A DNA stretch of 64,000 bases, from contig JAGQDJ010000271.1 in NCBI GenBank assembly GCA_022885665.1, positions 1-64,000 of the forward strand, given 5' to 3'. Of the stretch, positions 53,093 to 64,000 are shown piece by piece; position 1 is the stretch's first letter; each line of letters opens with the position of its first letter. Source of the stretch: Triops longicaudatus (taxonomy: Eukaryota; Arthropoda; Branchiopoda; Notostraca; Triopsidae). The notes beneath the pieces were generated by a model. That model did no database searches. It was given only the letters and a program-made list of their open reading frames with translations, and was not told the DNA's origin. The position numbers were made by a program, and so were the translations under genes.

Positions 53093-53389
53093 ATGTTACT
53101 CGCCATATTATTTAAACGGATCTCCACACCCGCACGGTTAGATCAACTCGGTTATGGAACTAAGCTCATCGACGAAGTGCTTTATGAATCAATTTCTTCC
53201 TCGGGGAGACAGCCCTTAAGGCACGGAGAAGGATGCACAGTTGAGGAGGTATTACGGAAGAATGTAGAAATTCTTCTTGAGTGGACTATCCCGAAAGAGT
53301 ACATGGAAAACTTCAAACAAGAGAACAAATCTACCGAAGATATCTGGAAGAGCTGGTTTCGTAACAGACTCTGTTTTAAACTGTTTTAA
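53093..53389 (+). CDS. Unassigned protein-like open frame, possibly an exon
   Basis: 98 codons starting 10 bp after the zinc-finger stop. The product looks like real protein (PARLDQLGYGTKLIDEVLYE, CTVEEVLRKNVEILLEWTI, KEYMENFKQENKSTEDIW), with amphipathic helices and normal composition. I do not recognise the family. It could be a C-terminal exon of the zinc-finger gene through a donor at GAA|GTCAGT near 52960 and an AG near 53083, or a separate retained coding fragment. Confidence 0.4.
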   Translation: MLLAILFKRISTPARLDQLGYGTKLIDEVLYESISSSGRQPLRHGEGCTVEEVLRKNVEILLEWTIPKEYMENFKQENKSTEDIWKSWFRNRLCFKLF

Positions 53390-53662
53390 AAAGGTTTCGC
53401 AAAGATAGTTAACTGAAAATCAGAGCAAAAAACTGATACGATTTTTTACATAATTTTTATGGTACGTCTGGTCATTGAAATTGTTTGTGACCTGTTGCGT
53501 TCATTTATATCTAGTCGGTGGTGCCAAAAGGAGTAATTCAACTGACGATACGCGCAGTTGAAAAAAAAAAAGCTTGTCAGAAGTGAACTAAGTCATGCAA
53601 AAATTTTTAAGTTGGTGCAATACCGCTTTAGTTTATAGTCCCCAAGAAATTTATTGACATAT

Positions 53663-54391
53663 TGTAACGAAATAATGTGCTTAGGCTTGCTTAAATGTAT
53701 CTGGCGCGGCATCCGGTCATCCGAAGCCCATCATCCGGGGCCCTTTGCATGTGAGACTCGGATGCCGGGAGTAGGATGACTGGCGTCCGCCGAGTCAGCA
53801 TGGCTAGGCACGTAGACCAAGCTGGCTTGGCGGGCCGCGCTCTGCTGTAAGTAGAGGTGAGCTAGTTGCATGGAGGGGGTTAGTAGCTAGTGGTTAGTAG
53901 TTAGTAGTGTGGCGTTCGTTATTACGCAACAGTCAATTTCGTAACCGCCCAACGATGAATCCTAAGATTCATTGTTGGTAAGAATGAAATTCCCTGCACT
54001 AAGCCTGTAAAAAGAGAGTTCCCTTTCGACCTTCCTTTAAGTCAGTTGCGTTTCTTGAAAGTGAAATTTGATTGTTGTGAACGTAAAAGTGAGAGAAAGC
54101 ACGAGAAGATAGTAGTAAAAGTGGCAGGCGAGTTAAGAGAGTTAAGCGAGTTGAGAGAGAGAAGTTAAGGAGTTGAGTATAAAGTAGATAGGGTGAGTGA
54201 GTAACGATAGTGAAGGTGGTAGTGTGTTGCAGTGGTAAGGCGGTGGCTAAAGTGTTGTAAGTTGTAAAGCCCGGTACCGGGTTAAGTTCACCCCTGTATT
54301 CCCCTCAAATACACTTATATTCCACAAGCAGACCGTTTTCCTACGGACCCGACGTGCGAAATTCGTCCTCACGACGAAAGTGCGCGTCACA
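53663..54391 (+). mobile_element. Solo LTR (729 bp) of an LTR retrotransposon
   Basis: It begins TGTAACG and ends CGTCACA. It is flanked by the perfect 4-bp direct repeat ATAT (53659-53662 and 54392-54395). The inside has a GC-rich U3-like part, an AG-rich stretch, a TATA-like AGTATAAAGTAG near 54176 and an unusual low-complexity TTAGTAGTTAGTAG run. No internal gag or pol follows, so it is a solo LTR. A 4-bp duplication would fit the Gypsy group. Strand is assigned by the TG...CA polarity and the TATA-like site only. Confidence 0.7.
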
Positions 54392-54951
54392 ATATGTACT
54401 AGTTAATAAATACTTAACAGTTCCGACGCAAAGGTCCTCGCATAACTTTGGCAAAAAACACTCCCTTTTTCCATACCGTATTTAAATGAACTAGTAAGCC
54501 TTGATGTTCTCGATATCTGACGTAAGAATTGGCGCGAGCTTATATTAAAAATGCAGGTGTGAAGTTGAAAAATGTGATTTCCGGCAGCGAAATGGGACAT
54601 CTTCGCAGTAAAGGAGATTACTTCAATTCTTTCGTTCGAAACATCTTTTAATTTCTTAAATTCTATTAGCACTAGGGACATCTATGGAGAGCCACACTCA
54701 CAACATAGGATTTCGAGCCGTTGTAGGCAGAGCAGGGTAGGATGCAGCAAGTTGTTGTTGTTGGTCTGTTTAAAGTCGCAACTGTGCCATCTAACGGGCA
54801 CATTATCGACTTTTTCTGACCGTTTAATTTTTCTGATTGGTAAAAAGGTAATATCCTTTTACTCTATATAATACTAGAAATAATCCTACATAATATAATC
54901 TATATACTTTCTAGTTTTCTTATTCTTAGTAGTGAAAAGAAGTAAACAGAC

Positions 54952-55338
54952 TTACACCACCTCTATCAGTTTAGTATCTTTAATATAGTCTACTAGACAA
55001 TTTCTTAACTTGTATTGTCGTTCTGGTTCAATTTTCCCTAAATTTAATACATTGTCCATGTTAAATATTACTTCAATCCGTTCTACTCCATTTTTCTCTT
55101 TCGAATCCGTATGCTGCGCAATATAGCAACCTGTGTTCCACTGTGTCTGTATGTTCCCTACAATGTTTTGCGCATAGATTATTGTCGTATACACAGGTTG
55201 CAGGATTTCTTTTCTGATAATAGATGGGGAAACCCCTGCTTCCCTCGAGGCATATTCGAGTGGCGCGAATATGTCAAGCGGAATTTTTGTAAAGAAGATT
55301 CGCGCCTTCCCATTTCTTTGCCGGAAGTTACAGTCCAC
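54952..55338 (-). CDS. Unassigned 128-codon open frame
   Basis: The product starts MDCNFRQRNGKARIFFTKIP and ends with GKIEPERQYKLRNCLVDYIK, with balanced composition and helix-forming segments. No family is recognised and no neighbouring exon is obvious. It may be a transposon-derived fragment or a small intronless gene. Confidence 0.25.
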   Translation of the reverse strand: MDCNFRQRNGKARIFFTKIPLDIFAPLEYASREAGVSPSIIRKEILQPVYTTIIYAQNIVGNIQTQWNTGCYIAQHTDSKEKNGVERIEVIFNMDNVLNLGKIEPERQYKLRNCLVDYIKDTKLIEVV

Positions 55339-56454
55339 GTTGTTATGTGTTGGTTCTTGTTAATAAATTATGATATTGATGTCATTAGTATCGAGAAAAG
55401 CGATATATCGCGTTTTGAGGCAGCATAATTAGAACTACTTAATTTGTACGATTGTGGTCGATGTGCTTATTTTTTGTCATTGTCTACATTATTGTTCCTT
55501 CTTTGTGATATTGTTGTTATCAATTTCCCAACCAGTTACTTCGTTAAATAGTAGACGTGAAATTTTCATGCGGTAATTTTATAATATTTAATGTAAAGAA
55601 TATTTTTATTGCTCCATATTTTACCATGTATCTACTTTTCAAAATGTGTTGTGTCTTTGCTAAACCCATAATCCATAATTAAAAACATCATTACTGGATG
55701 TGTTTAAACTCAAGAATAAAATAATCTTTATCCAACTTCGAGTATGTTGGTGCCGAAAGAAAAGAAAACTCGAACGATTCGATAAATTACACTAAGCTCG
55801 CCCTCATCTTTCAGAAAGGAGGTCCCGTTGGTTTTCCAGTTACGTTTCGGTACTAAAAAATGGTGCAAGAGTTGTTTCACATTAAACCAAAAATCCGTTC
55901 ATAGCTTAGCTGTAAGGTTCTTGTAAAGACACTGAATTAATTCCCTTTGCATAGACGTATTGTATGCTAAGTCTCTGGGAAGGATATCCTCAAACCAATG
56001 GAGTATATAACCAAATCGTTAAGTTATAACTAAAATTTCCACTTGCTTAGTTAATGAGAAATCGAAATCAGTCTCACACGATTCTTTTATTCTATGTTGA
56101 GAAGAACGCTCAAATCTGGTGTATTTTGCGGTGTAGTTCTTCAGGCAATTTAAGGAAAAGAGTTGGTAGCTTAAATTTCTTTTGGTCACCAAATGAAGAA
56201 AAAAGAAAATAACAGTGCAACCCGCTTATTTGAATAGGCTCGGAACCGGATGGACGGTATTCAAATGTGCAAAAAATGTTAAATGTTAATGAAACTAATA
56301 TTTCTAAAAAAGCGAAGTATTCAATAATCCATTATTCAATTAAAAGAAGTAGGTTTACATTGAATTAAATGGGCTTTAAACGGGACCATCAACTTATTGT
56401 ACGGGTTATTCAAATAACTGCTATTCAGGTAAGTGGAGACCACTTAACTGAATA
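55339..56454. other. Intergenic sequence with a MITE-like fragment at its end
   Basis: AT-rich. From 56214 (CAGTGCAACCCGCTTATTTG) to about 56460 (ACTTAACTGAATAGCAGTG) it resembles a small Tigger-like element related to 3345-3512. Nothing else was recognised. Confidence 0.4.
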
Positions 56455-58620
56455 GCAGTGCGGTGTAGGCAGATTTCAAATTCTCATTAATTGTACAGCA
56501 GAGAATATTGGTTTTGGAATCGAAATTTATTACGAAACTTTTTATAGCAAAATTCGATCGCGCTCTCAGTGGACATTAAATGTGTAAAATTTACTGTAAG
56601 CATGTTTTGTTGATAAACTAACATTTGGGGAAACCATCCCGCGAAGTTTGACGTGTAACCTACGCTGTTGGTCATTGTACTAGTGCCGTACGTTTTATCG
56701 AAAATCTACTTTCTTGGTAACAAGAAATTTTTTTATTGATACAGTGGAACCCACTTGTATAATGACATTGCTCCTCGGATGATGACAAGATCCTCTTAAT
56801 TACAAGAAAATCTGGAGTCCATTTTCACTCCCATTTAACGTAAAGGAGACTACCCTCGTATTATACCAACACGGTTAATGACGCGACTCGCATAATTTCA
56901 CTTAATTTTCATTCCCCATTGGATATCTTTCAATGTTAGTTTTATCCGGTTAATAACAACCAACTAGGGACGTGGGCAACAAACATGCCGAAAACACGAA
57001 GACAAAAAATTCTAAGAAAAACCTCTTTGAGTTCCTATTCAAACGGATTTCCTAATGGAAATAAGCCTTTCTATTTCATCATTCTATAGTTCCTATTTTA
57101 TATGTTGCGATCTCCAGTCAGCTCTGTAGTATAAAGACTAGTGAAAAACAGAAGTACTCACAGCGTTCAAAAACTATTATGCGGAGAAGTATGCTTTCTT
57201 TTAATTTAATTTTCTTTTATTAAGTACTATTTATACGCTATTCAATTGTAAGCACATAAGTTTTTTAATTATTTATTTATTTATTTTTACTGGTATTTCA
57301 GTGTGATACAAATTGGTATGACGTCATGTACATGCCCTCAGTTAGAACATGGCCTCGAGGGCAGGTATGCCCGGTGAGAGGTTAGGTAAGGTCAGAGGAG
57401 AGTCGTGTGTTGAGTAGTAGTAGAGTCACCACCGTGAACCTTGTACATCCACCCGCATTGAGCTCAATACACGTAACCTTAGTACCGGATTTAAGTTTAA
57501 AAGCTATACCACAAATAGTTAGGGTCGGATAAACCCAAGACCCGCTTAGACAAGTCGACTGGTCGTGCCCGGGGCCTTGCAATTAAGCGGGTTCCACTGT
57601 ACTTTTATTATTATTCCTTGGTCGCAAAATATCTCATACAAGAGACTACTTCTTATATGGCTATAAGTGCTTTATTTAGCCTAAACATAAAATCGGAAAA
57701 TAGAAAGCCAAAATCAAATAGCTCATCTTCTATGCTTAAGCGAATTCGAATATTGCCCGTAAATTGCTTTCCTTCTATAGCTTACCTATATTTCCAGTAC
57801 CGAACATCGAGCTATTATATTGCTACATCTGTGGCAATAATTTCAAGTTTCAGACATGAAACACTGGACAGAGTTGATAACTTGACTAACTACTCAAAGA
57901 AATGAGATTTTTAAGGTTTAAGCCAATCTTTAAGAGAATTAGAGCCAAAAATATATACACAACGTCCAGTTATCTCTTTTTTTGTTTTCAAAATCTCAAT
58001 CAAATGAGATTTCAAAGTTTTAAATCTCAATCATTTGTCTTATGCAAAAGGACAAATAAAATAAATTTGAAACTTTTTTGCATTTTGGAAAATTTTAAGA
58101 TTTGTTTACGAAAGTCATTGTCAATTTAACGAAGACGCATCTATAGGTAGAGTTGAAATTATTTAAGGAAGAATCGCCACACTGCTTTGCTGTTTACAAA
58201 AAATATCCACACCCAAATGCGAGTCACAGCTCTGTCGTTCACATCAATGCTCCTTCTTGGAGGAAAAGAATATATTCTATGGAAAATTATTTTTTATACG
58301 AGGCGTGCCGAAGGCGCTGTCAACAATCGCTGTCCTCAAGGTTAATCCTACATACCTTTTAGCCGCTTTTTCTTACACCGGCTTCGAGTTTCCCTTGCAT
58401 CCCACGTGACAAAGTGGGCTCCAAATTACGGGGAGCTAAAATATTAAACTTCGGGGACGATTTCTCAAAAACTACTCGGCCGACTAAAATTTATTTTTAC
58501 CGAAATACAGAGCGGGAAAATATCTTCTGCATCTGGTTGCCCAATTTCCAATTTTTCAAATATTAAAAATGTCGAAAAATTTGCCACAGTTTTCAAATTT
58601 AATTAAACAATATTTTTTAA
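56455..58620 (-). repeat. Dispersed repeat, copy B, split by an 858-bp insertion
   Basis: The reverse complement matches copy A (29990-31140) in two blocks, about 56455-56741 and 57602-58350, with weaker similarity to 58620 after a local rearrangement. The blocks are contiguous in copy A. Confidence 0.85.
56742..57599. mobile_element. 858-bp pogo/Tigger-like non-autonomous element, nested
   Basis: The ends CAGTGGAACCCACTTGTA and, in reverse complement, CAGTGGAACCCGCTTAATT are inverted repeats. It is flanked by TA (56740-56741 and 57600-57601). Copy A of the host repeat lacks it and shows the uninterrupted site. A related copy starts at 21785 in a Cav1 intron. No transposase frame is seen, so it is non-autonomous. 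Confidence 0.87.
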
Positions 58621-59238
58621 AAAAATCACATGCAGTAGATGCTAGCTTTAACGTTACTGTCGACGTTGATCGGAGATACCCCAAGTTATCTTTGAGAAAC
58701 CATCCCCCGAATTTCCCCTGTTATTTGCCATAAGACGTTTACGTATACCAGGGCCTTATTTTCATGTAGGAGTGGTTGGTATTTTGCTTTACATGAGCTA
58801 CTGAGGCCTAAGTACGTCACAATCTACTGTGTCCGTCTTACGTCTTTAATTGTTATACGAGTAAAACACTCGGATTTCATACGATAGTGTATTACTGACT
58901 TCCCAATTTTCAGCCCTGATTCACAAGAATTTTTCTTCTCCTAAAGCTAAGCATGAGCACAGTTCAACTACGGGACTAGACGTAGATGTTCTCATTTAAA
59001 AATCACTTTTCTGTAAAATGCACACATAAAAATTATGGCATTGAAGATAGCTAGAGACAGTATGAAAAACAGTATTTGCATAACGAATTATGGAAGAAAA
59101 GAGTAAGGCACGAATACTTTCAGAAAAGGCAACATATCAACTTTTTTTATTTTTTTTTTTGCTTGGTCCCATTATTTGGAGAATAGTTTACTTAGGTCGT
59201 TTGTGTTTTGGCAATACTTCTTTCCTTTTTTGATTATT
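58621..59238. other. Region downstream of PAK
   Basis: About 58680-58760 matches the reverse complement of sequence near 29045-29115 (AAACCATCCCCCGAATTTCC, GTATACCAGGGCCTTA), another shared repeat. No gene was seen. Confidence 0.45.
59146..59151 (-). terminator. Candidate polyadenylation signal of PAK
   Basis: AATAAA on the minus strand, about 88 bp past the PAK stop codon, within an A-rich tract. The spacing is plausible, but the hexamer in an A-rich run may be chance. Confidence 0.4.
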
Positions 59239-61479
59239 TTAAAAAAGATCCTTCTGTAGGCGTCTCCGAGTAACTGTTATGTTGTGTTTCAGGGATTTCA
59301 AGTCTGTGGCTACACTCATGAAAGGATGTGATAAGAGCTCCTCAGCTGACGCTCTTTTATCGGGCTCCACTTCCAGGCAGCGTTCCATGAAGTCCTGTAC
59401 AAACGTGGGAAAAAAATGTTCAAGCTTCCTCAAAAGAAATGCGGAAAGATAGGAGATATCCGTTTACCCTAAAACTGGTAGATAGCTTGTCCCATTGAAT
59501 ATTTGGCCTGCCATTGGTGGCAATGAGATACAAGGCCCTTAAGGGTGTTTCTTTCAAGTACGGCGGTTCTCCGTCTACCATTTCGATGGCCATAATACCC
59601 AAGGACCAGATATCAATCTTTCTCCCGTACTCTTTACGATTTACAACCTCAAGTTCAAACAGACGTTAGTCATTAACTCAATTAATTTTACTAGGAAAAT
59701 ATGTTCACACTTCCGGTGCCATCCAATAAGGTGTACCAATCATGGTCTGTCGTTTCTCGTCGCCTTGGACGTTGGCGCAGAAGCCAAAATCGGTGATTTT
59801 CACCGATCCGTCCATTCCCAGTAAGACATTATCGGACTTGATGTCTCGGTGAATGACATTCTGTTAGTAACATTGTAACAAATTACATTCCAAATCTCCG
59901 TGTTTTATACTCTCGTAAGTTAAGCGCTTGAAAGGGCAAAAAATGAGCAAAAATCAACGGATTTCTACTGGACTTGTAAGAATTGAAACACTTTCGTGTA
60001 AAATCTTACTTTTGAGTGCAAGTAATTAATGCCTTGCAGAACTTCGCGACAGATACCAGCGATTTGCCCTTCTTTTAGTACAGTTTCGATCACCACGTCC
60101 GTTAACTGACCTCCGTCCATTAGTTCCATAACCACCTATTCCCAAAATAACTTCATAAAATATGTTCAAATCTCAGTTTTCAGGGTTTTACATATAAATG
60201 GTCGTTAAAGTAGTTCGCATTCAAAAAATTGACCAAATTGGGGTGAACAATGTCTCGCAAGATGATGATTTCATTGAGAATCATTTCTCGCTTAGGTTGC
60301 TTTGATAAATCGATATCTTTTACGGCAACCTTCAAGCCGGATGTTTGGCTATCGCTTGCGATGAAGACGGTACCTGAAGCTCTACAAAATTTTACAGATA
60401 TTAATAATCAACAGTTTTTCCAATATCCTTTTACTTAAAAAACAAATGCACAAACAAAATAAAAGAGACTGAGGAGCTTACCCAGCACCGAGTTCTTTTA
60501 TCTTACGATAACGGAGAAACGGATCTTCACACTCACACCATTTTCTAAACGTGGCGTCTACTTCTTCATCTGACATGCCCGTTCTGTCCTTACGACGCAC
60601 CAGCGGACTCTCGGAAGCCGGAGTTTGGTTTTCGAGCGATAAATCTAACATTCTGCTGGCGGCATCATCAAACTTTAAAAAAATTATGATTAACCTTCTA
60701 TGCTGTGTTGAAACTTTATTAATTAAGCAAATTTGTGACTTTCACTAGTATATCGAAGCATTTTCTAAGGCTCTTACCTCATCGGAACCTGAGGAGCCAC
60801 CACTTTGGGAGCTGGTAGAGGCATGGCTAATTAAAGATTGTTCTTCTTCACCTGGTTGAAGAAAATACAAGGAAATGAGTGACGTGCGAGCTCAAACTGA
60901 TGATGCAAGCACCTTCAGAAGTGAGTTCGGTGCCGGGAAAGGCTAATATGCCAATTTTCATGCCAGCAGCAAGCAAAGGATTGGAAAAATCGAGGCCTGC
61001 CATGCAGATAAGGTTAAATAAGCTGTTTGTTAAGCGTGCAAAGTGCAAAAAAGTGACGAAGGAGAGAAGGACAAGGTTTGGGACAACGATGTACGGTAGT
61101 ACCTTTGGTTTCCTCTTTAAGGGCATCAATGGTAGTTATTGGCTTATACGGTTGATGGTTTTTGTGTTTGACAGAATGACTGTAGAGAAGTTTGATGGCG
61201 CCTACAGCAGCATCCGGATTTTTGTCTTGTTCTTCCTTCCTGTAAAGAAATGGTAAGAGGGTGATTAGTTTCGATTGGGGTCGTCTAAGAAAAAACTATT
61301 TACGTTAATTGTTTGTTCAGCATCGCGGTCCATGCTTCTGGAAGTCCGACTAATTCACCTTTTTCATTGCGTGTTACATGGATAGTCTTTTTCACGTTGG
61401 TGGGGCCAGTGATATATGACGGACTTTCCCCGCCGTACTTCTTGTTTTTGCCGAAGATTTTACCTAACGCTGACGTCAT
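59239..61479 (-). CDS. p21-activated kinase (group I PAK type), complete
   Basis: A Ser/Thr kinase normally activated by Rac/Cdc42 in cytoskeletal signalling. Exons: complement(59239..59394, 59468..59647, 59711..59860, 60010..60135, 60192..60381, 60482..60672, 60778..60851, 61103..61239, 61304..61479), 1,380 nt, 459 aa, all in phase. Residues 15-40 form a CRIB-like segment, ITGPTNVKKTIHVTRNEKGE. An autoinhibitory-type segment follows (LTKEEQDKNPDAAVGAI). The kinase domain has the loop GAGASGTV, the Lys in VAVKDIDL, HRDIKSDNVLL, DFGFC, activation loop KRQTMIGTPYWMAPE and WSLGIMAIEMVDGEPPYL. It ends in CLEVEPDKRASAEELLSHPF. The N-terminus is short: no proline-rich Nck or PIX sites are seen before or after the CRIB. 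Two CRIB positions usually Phe and His are Val and Lys. The Met at 61479 is followed at once by conserved sequence; an in-frame upstream Met at 61590 begins a hydrophobic non-family stretch. Confidence 0.93.
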
Positions 61480-63219
61480 TTTAGGGAGTAATGGGGGGAT
61501 TATAGAACTTAGACGCACTTTACATAACACAGAAAAAACAAACAAAATTGTCACCGAAAGAAAGCCAAAAAATTTCCCCAACAGACTCACTCAAAGGACC
61601 CCACTTGACGCACGTTAGGTTGGGTCAAAGGAGTAAATAGGAACGCCTCTGTGAAAGAGAATTAAAAGTTATTATTGTGCTACATAGGTGGCGATATATT
61701 CACATAATACTCCAAAACGTGAATACCACGCAAAACTGTAACGGTTTTCTCTCTGCTTCAACGCTTGAAAACTTCATGTAAAAAAAAATAGTTTCTCCAA
61801 AAGATAAGGAAAACGCTAATTTGCAAATATCTCGGAAACCTTTCATCACACGAAAGCGAAATAAGTAGCGTTCACTCCTACATAACTAACTGTGCAAAAG
61901 TTCTGAATTTTGGAGCTTTTAAATAAACGCTGCAGAAATTAGTGAAGTTTTCTATCGCCCCTTAAATGTTTCGTTGTAAGGGCCTTCGTAAAAAATCACC
62001 AAAAATAGACTATTGTATGAAAAATACAAAATTATTGAGGTTTATTCTTTTGCAGATTTCATATGTACACGCAAAGTTTCATGACGATCAATCAAGTGTT
62101 TGCAAAAATGAAAAAAAAAAAGAAAAAACTTCGTCATAAGCCTGTGCTATAAGGCCGGGCAAGCATCCTGTGAAAATATATAGTATCCCGCGCGGGCTCC
62201 TAAAGCTTTGCTCTGTACCTCCGGTAGGAGAAAACTTACAGGGTCGATTTTTTAAACTGCTGTCGTTACTGGAAGCCACTAAAGAATATTACAAATCACA
62301 GAAGTTAAATGCTGCTTGCTCGATAAGACTCGCTACATCGGTTTTCACTTCAGCGAATCTGCATTAATGCTTCCGAATTTCGTTTCTTAGAATCAAAAAT
62401 CCTTGTGTTATAAGTAAATAAATGTATGTAGCTTTCAGCTTCAGCGTCGTGTTTCTTCCAGCTTTTAGCAAAACTTTACCAAATTTCCGACGGCGTGAAA
62501 GTGAAACCGCGCAAAACGAAACCGCGTAAACCAAAGACCGCGTAAATGTGCGGATCGTGTACTTTTTTTCCTGGAACAGTTCCTAGTGTTTTTCCGTTCC
62601 AAGTTGGACTCAACAACTTTCGTATAAATTTTAAAGACATTGTTTACGGATAATCGCATATACGGGGAAAAACTATTCAGGTGAAAATACTGAAAATAAT
62701 GGGAATTGCGAAAGCTTACCTGGGAGGTGAAACGATTTGGAGTTTATGAATATCGTAAATTTTGAAAAAGGGAAATCTAGTAAAAGCACAGAGCATACAG
62801 TAGTCAACAATCGAAATACAATAGAACATCAACACAGAACGTCAACAAAGAAATACAGTAGAATTTCGCTATGACAAACTTCCGTGGACTAATCCGGTTA
62901 TTTGTTTGATAAGTATAAATGCCTACATCTGTATATGCCTACTATAAATACATACATCGGTATTTGTACCAATATTGTCATTTCGGACATACTCTTCGAT
63001 ACCTCGACTCGCCGACAACAGCAGACATTCATTGTAGATAGATTCGTTTTGACAAATAATTTATCTGATTTCCTAACGCCAGCGTTTAACGGAGCTATAA
63101 CTTTATCAACTCAAATTGTGGAACGACCGATTATATTCACCATCACGGCAATGAATTTTTTCTTTATTAAGGCTCTTCTAAGAAGAGCTGTCCGTGTGTA
63201 ATAAAGAACGCCAGTCTAA

Positions 63220-63358
63220 TGCCGAGTTTCCACTGGCGAGTTGTGCAAGTCATAGACTACAAGTAAGAGTTGACTCGCACACACGTGTAATTCCAATGGG
63301 GTTGATTCTGATGCGCGTGTAAGTGGACTCAGCACATCTTGTCAGTGGAGACTCGGCA
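63220..63358. mobile_element. 139-bp MITE with TAA target duplication (PIF/Harbinger-like)
   Basis: The left end is TGCCGAGTTTCCACTGGC. The reverse complement of the right end is TGCCGAGTCTCCACTGAC. The flanks carry TAA on both sides (63217-63219, 63359-63361), the 3-bp duplication typical of Harbinger elements. Confidence 0.7.
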
Positions 63359-63630
63359 TAAAGCACGCCCGAAAAAAGCCACTCGTAGGCTTGAAATCAA
63401 ACAACGTAGTTTCACTACGAACAGCGCATAGATTTTTCTCAAACTGAGCGTTAATATTCAGGCGCTTAATATGTGCATGATGTGGCTACAAACAAAAAGG
63501 CTGGAAATTCGTTTGCCTTATTAAATTTTCAATCACTGTGCTAACGCATGGAACTTGGGTATTCAGTTTTTCATGTTATCCGATTGTAGTCAGTGATGGG
63601 AGGGTGTGCTCCATGACACGATCCAGATCG

Positions 63631-63658
63631 CGAAAACGGATCTTTCGATCCGTTTTCG
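63631..63658. repeat. Perfect 12-bp-arm palindrome
   Basis: CGAAAACGGATC, a 4-base spacer, then GATCCGTTTTCG. It lies in sequence rich in GATC words (GATCCAGATCG, GGATCAGAA) and may be the core of a small foldback element. Confidence 0.75.
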
Positions 63659-64000
63659 ACATTTCGCACGGATCAGAACTCGGTGGTTTTTCGTTCCTGC
63701 GGTCGTGATCCGCAAAACGTAGTCAAATATATTTTGTTGTAGAGTTCCCGACCTAAGGAACCTGAGGTAAAGAGGATAAAAATTTTAGTTTACGATTCAA
63801 CAATAAGTAAAACTAATGTACTTGAACATTCTTTACCGCAACTGCACTTTCATAATTCCTATCCCTTTTCATTGGTATCTACTTGCGAATATCTCCTGCA
63901 AAAATACAGATATTAGAGAGGTTTGGCTAATTCGTCTGTTCTAGGTCTATTTCTTTTTGTGGCGTCACACTTACAAGTCTAAAATATGTAGGCCTATTCC

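Larger units (their letters stand above)
61480..64000. other. Right-end intergenic sequence with MITEs
   Basis: No gene recognised upstream of PAK. From 62853 CAGTAGAATTTCGCTATGAC starts a copy of the 17849/52555 MITE family whose right end is not clear. A Harbinger-like MITE (63220-63358) and a palindrome (63631-63658) follow. The 99-codon frame at 62902-63201 lies in repeat sequence. Confidence 0.45.

Noticed and set aside
62902..63201. 99-codon frame near the right end
   Set aside because: It begins within MITE-like sequence and shows no domain; likely chance.

Overview
This is an animal nuclear genome window, with spliced genes and no operons. It most likely comes from an arthropod, possibly a crustacean. 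The arthropod call rests on two decayed RR-type cuticle protein genes and an EcKinase-like (DUF1679/CHK-type) gene with a broken relative. The crustacean guess comes from the cuticle motif style and is weak. Many introns are only 50-65 bp, while others are filled with transposon debris.

Layout. On the minus strand, 1,414-5,319 is a complete eight-exon gene for the decapping activator DCP1. A 5 kb intergenic stretch of small repeats separates it from a plus-strand L-type (Cav1) voltage-gated calcium channel alpha1 gene at about 10.4-36.75 kb. I could follow the channel exon by exon for about 1,998 residues; only the start-codon exon is missing. The channel carries a textbook U12-type AT-AC intron, three tandem pairs of alternative exons (IS6, domain II S5-pore, end of the II-III linker), and a possible C-terminal poison exon. 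From 37.9 to 43.8 kb lies a graveyard: a tyrosine-recombinase element remnant, a broken EcKinase-like copy, a LINE with reverse transcriptase and RNase H remains, and nested hAT-like and foldback elements. An intact two-exon EcKinase-like gene (44.9-46.4 kb, minus) stands head to head with a three-exon C2H2 zinc-finger gene (47.2-53.1 kb, plus), whose 4.85 kb intron holds two cuticle pseudogenes. Next come a solo LTR with a 4-bp target-site duplication (53.7-54.4 kb) and a 2 kb dispersed repeat split by a pogo/Tigger-like element (56.5-58.6 kb). A complete nine-exon p21-activated kinase gene follows on the minus strand (59.2-61.5 kb). The right end holds MITEs.

The genes do not form a pathway. 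DCP1 acts in mRNA decay, the channel in excitation-calcium coupling and PAK in Rho-GTPase signalling. The most interesting content is the splicing architecture of the calcium channel and several datable nested transposon insertions. All coding calls come from reading the translation and splice sites by eye; no search was run.
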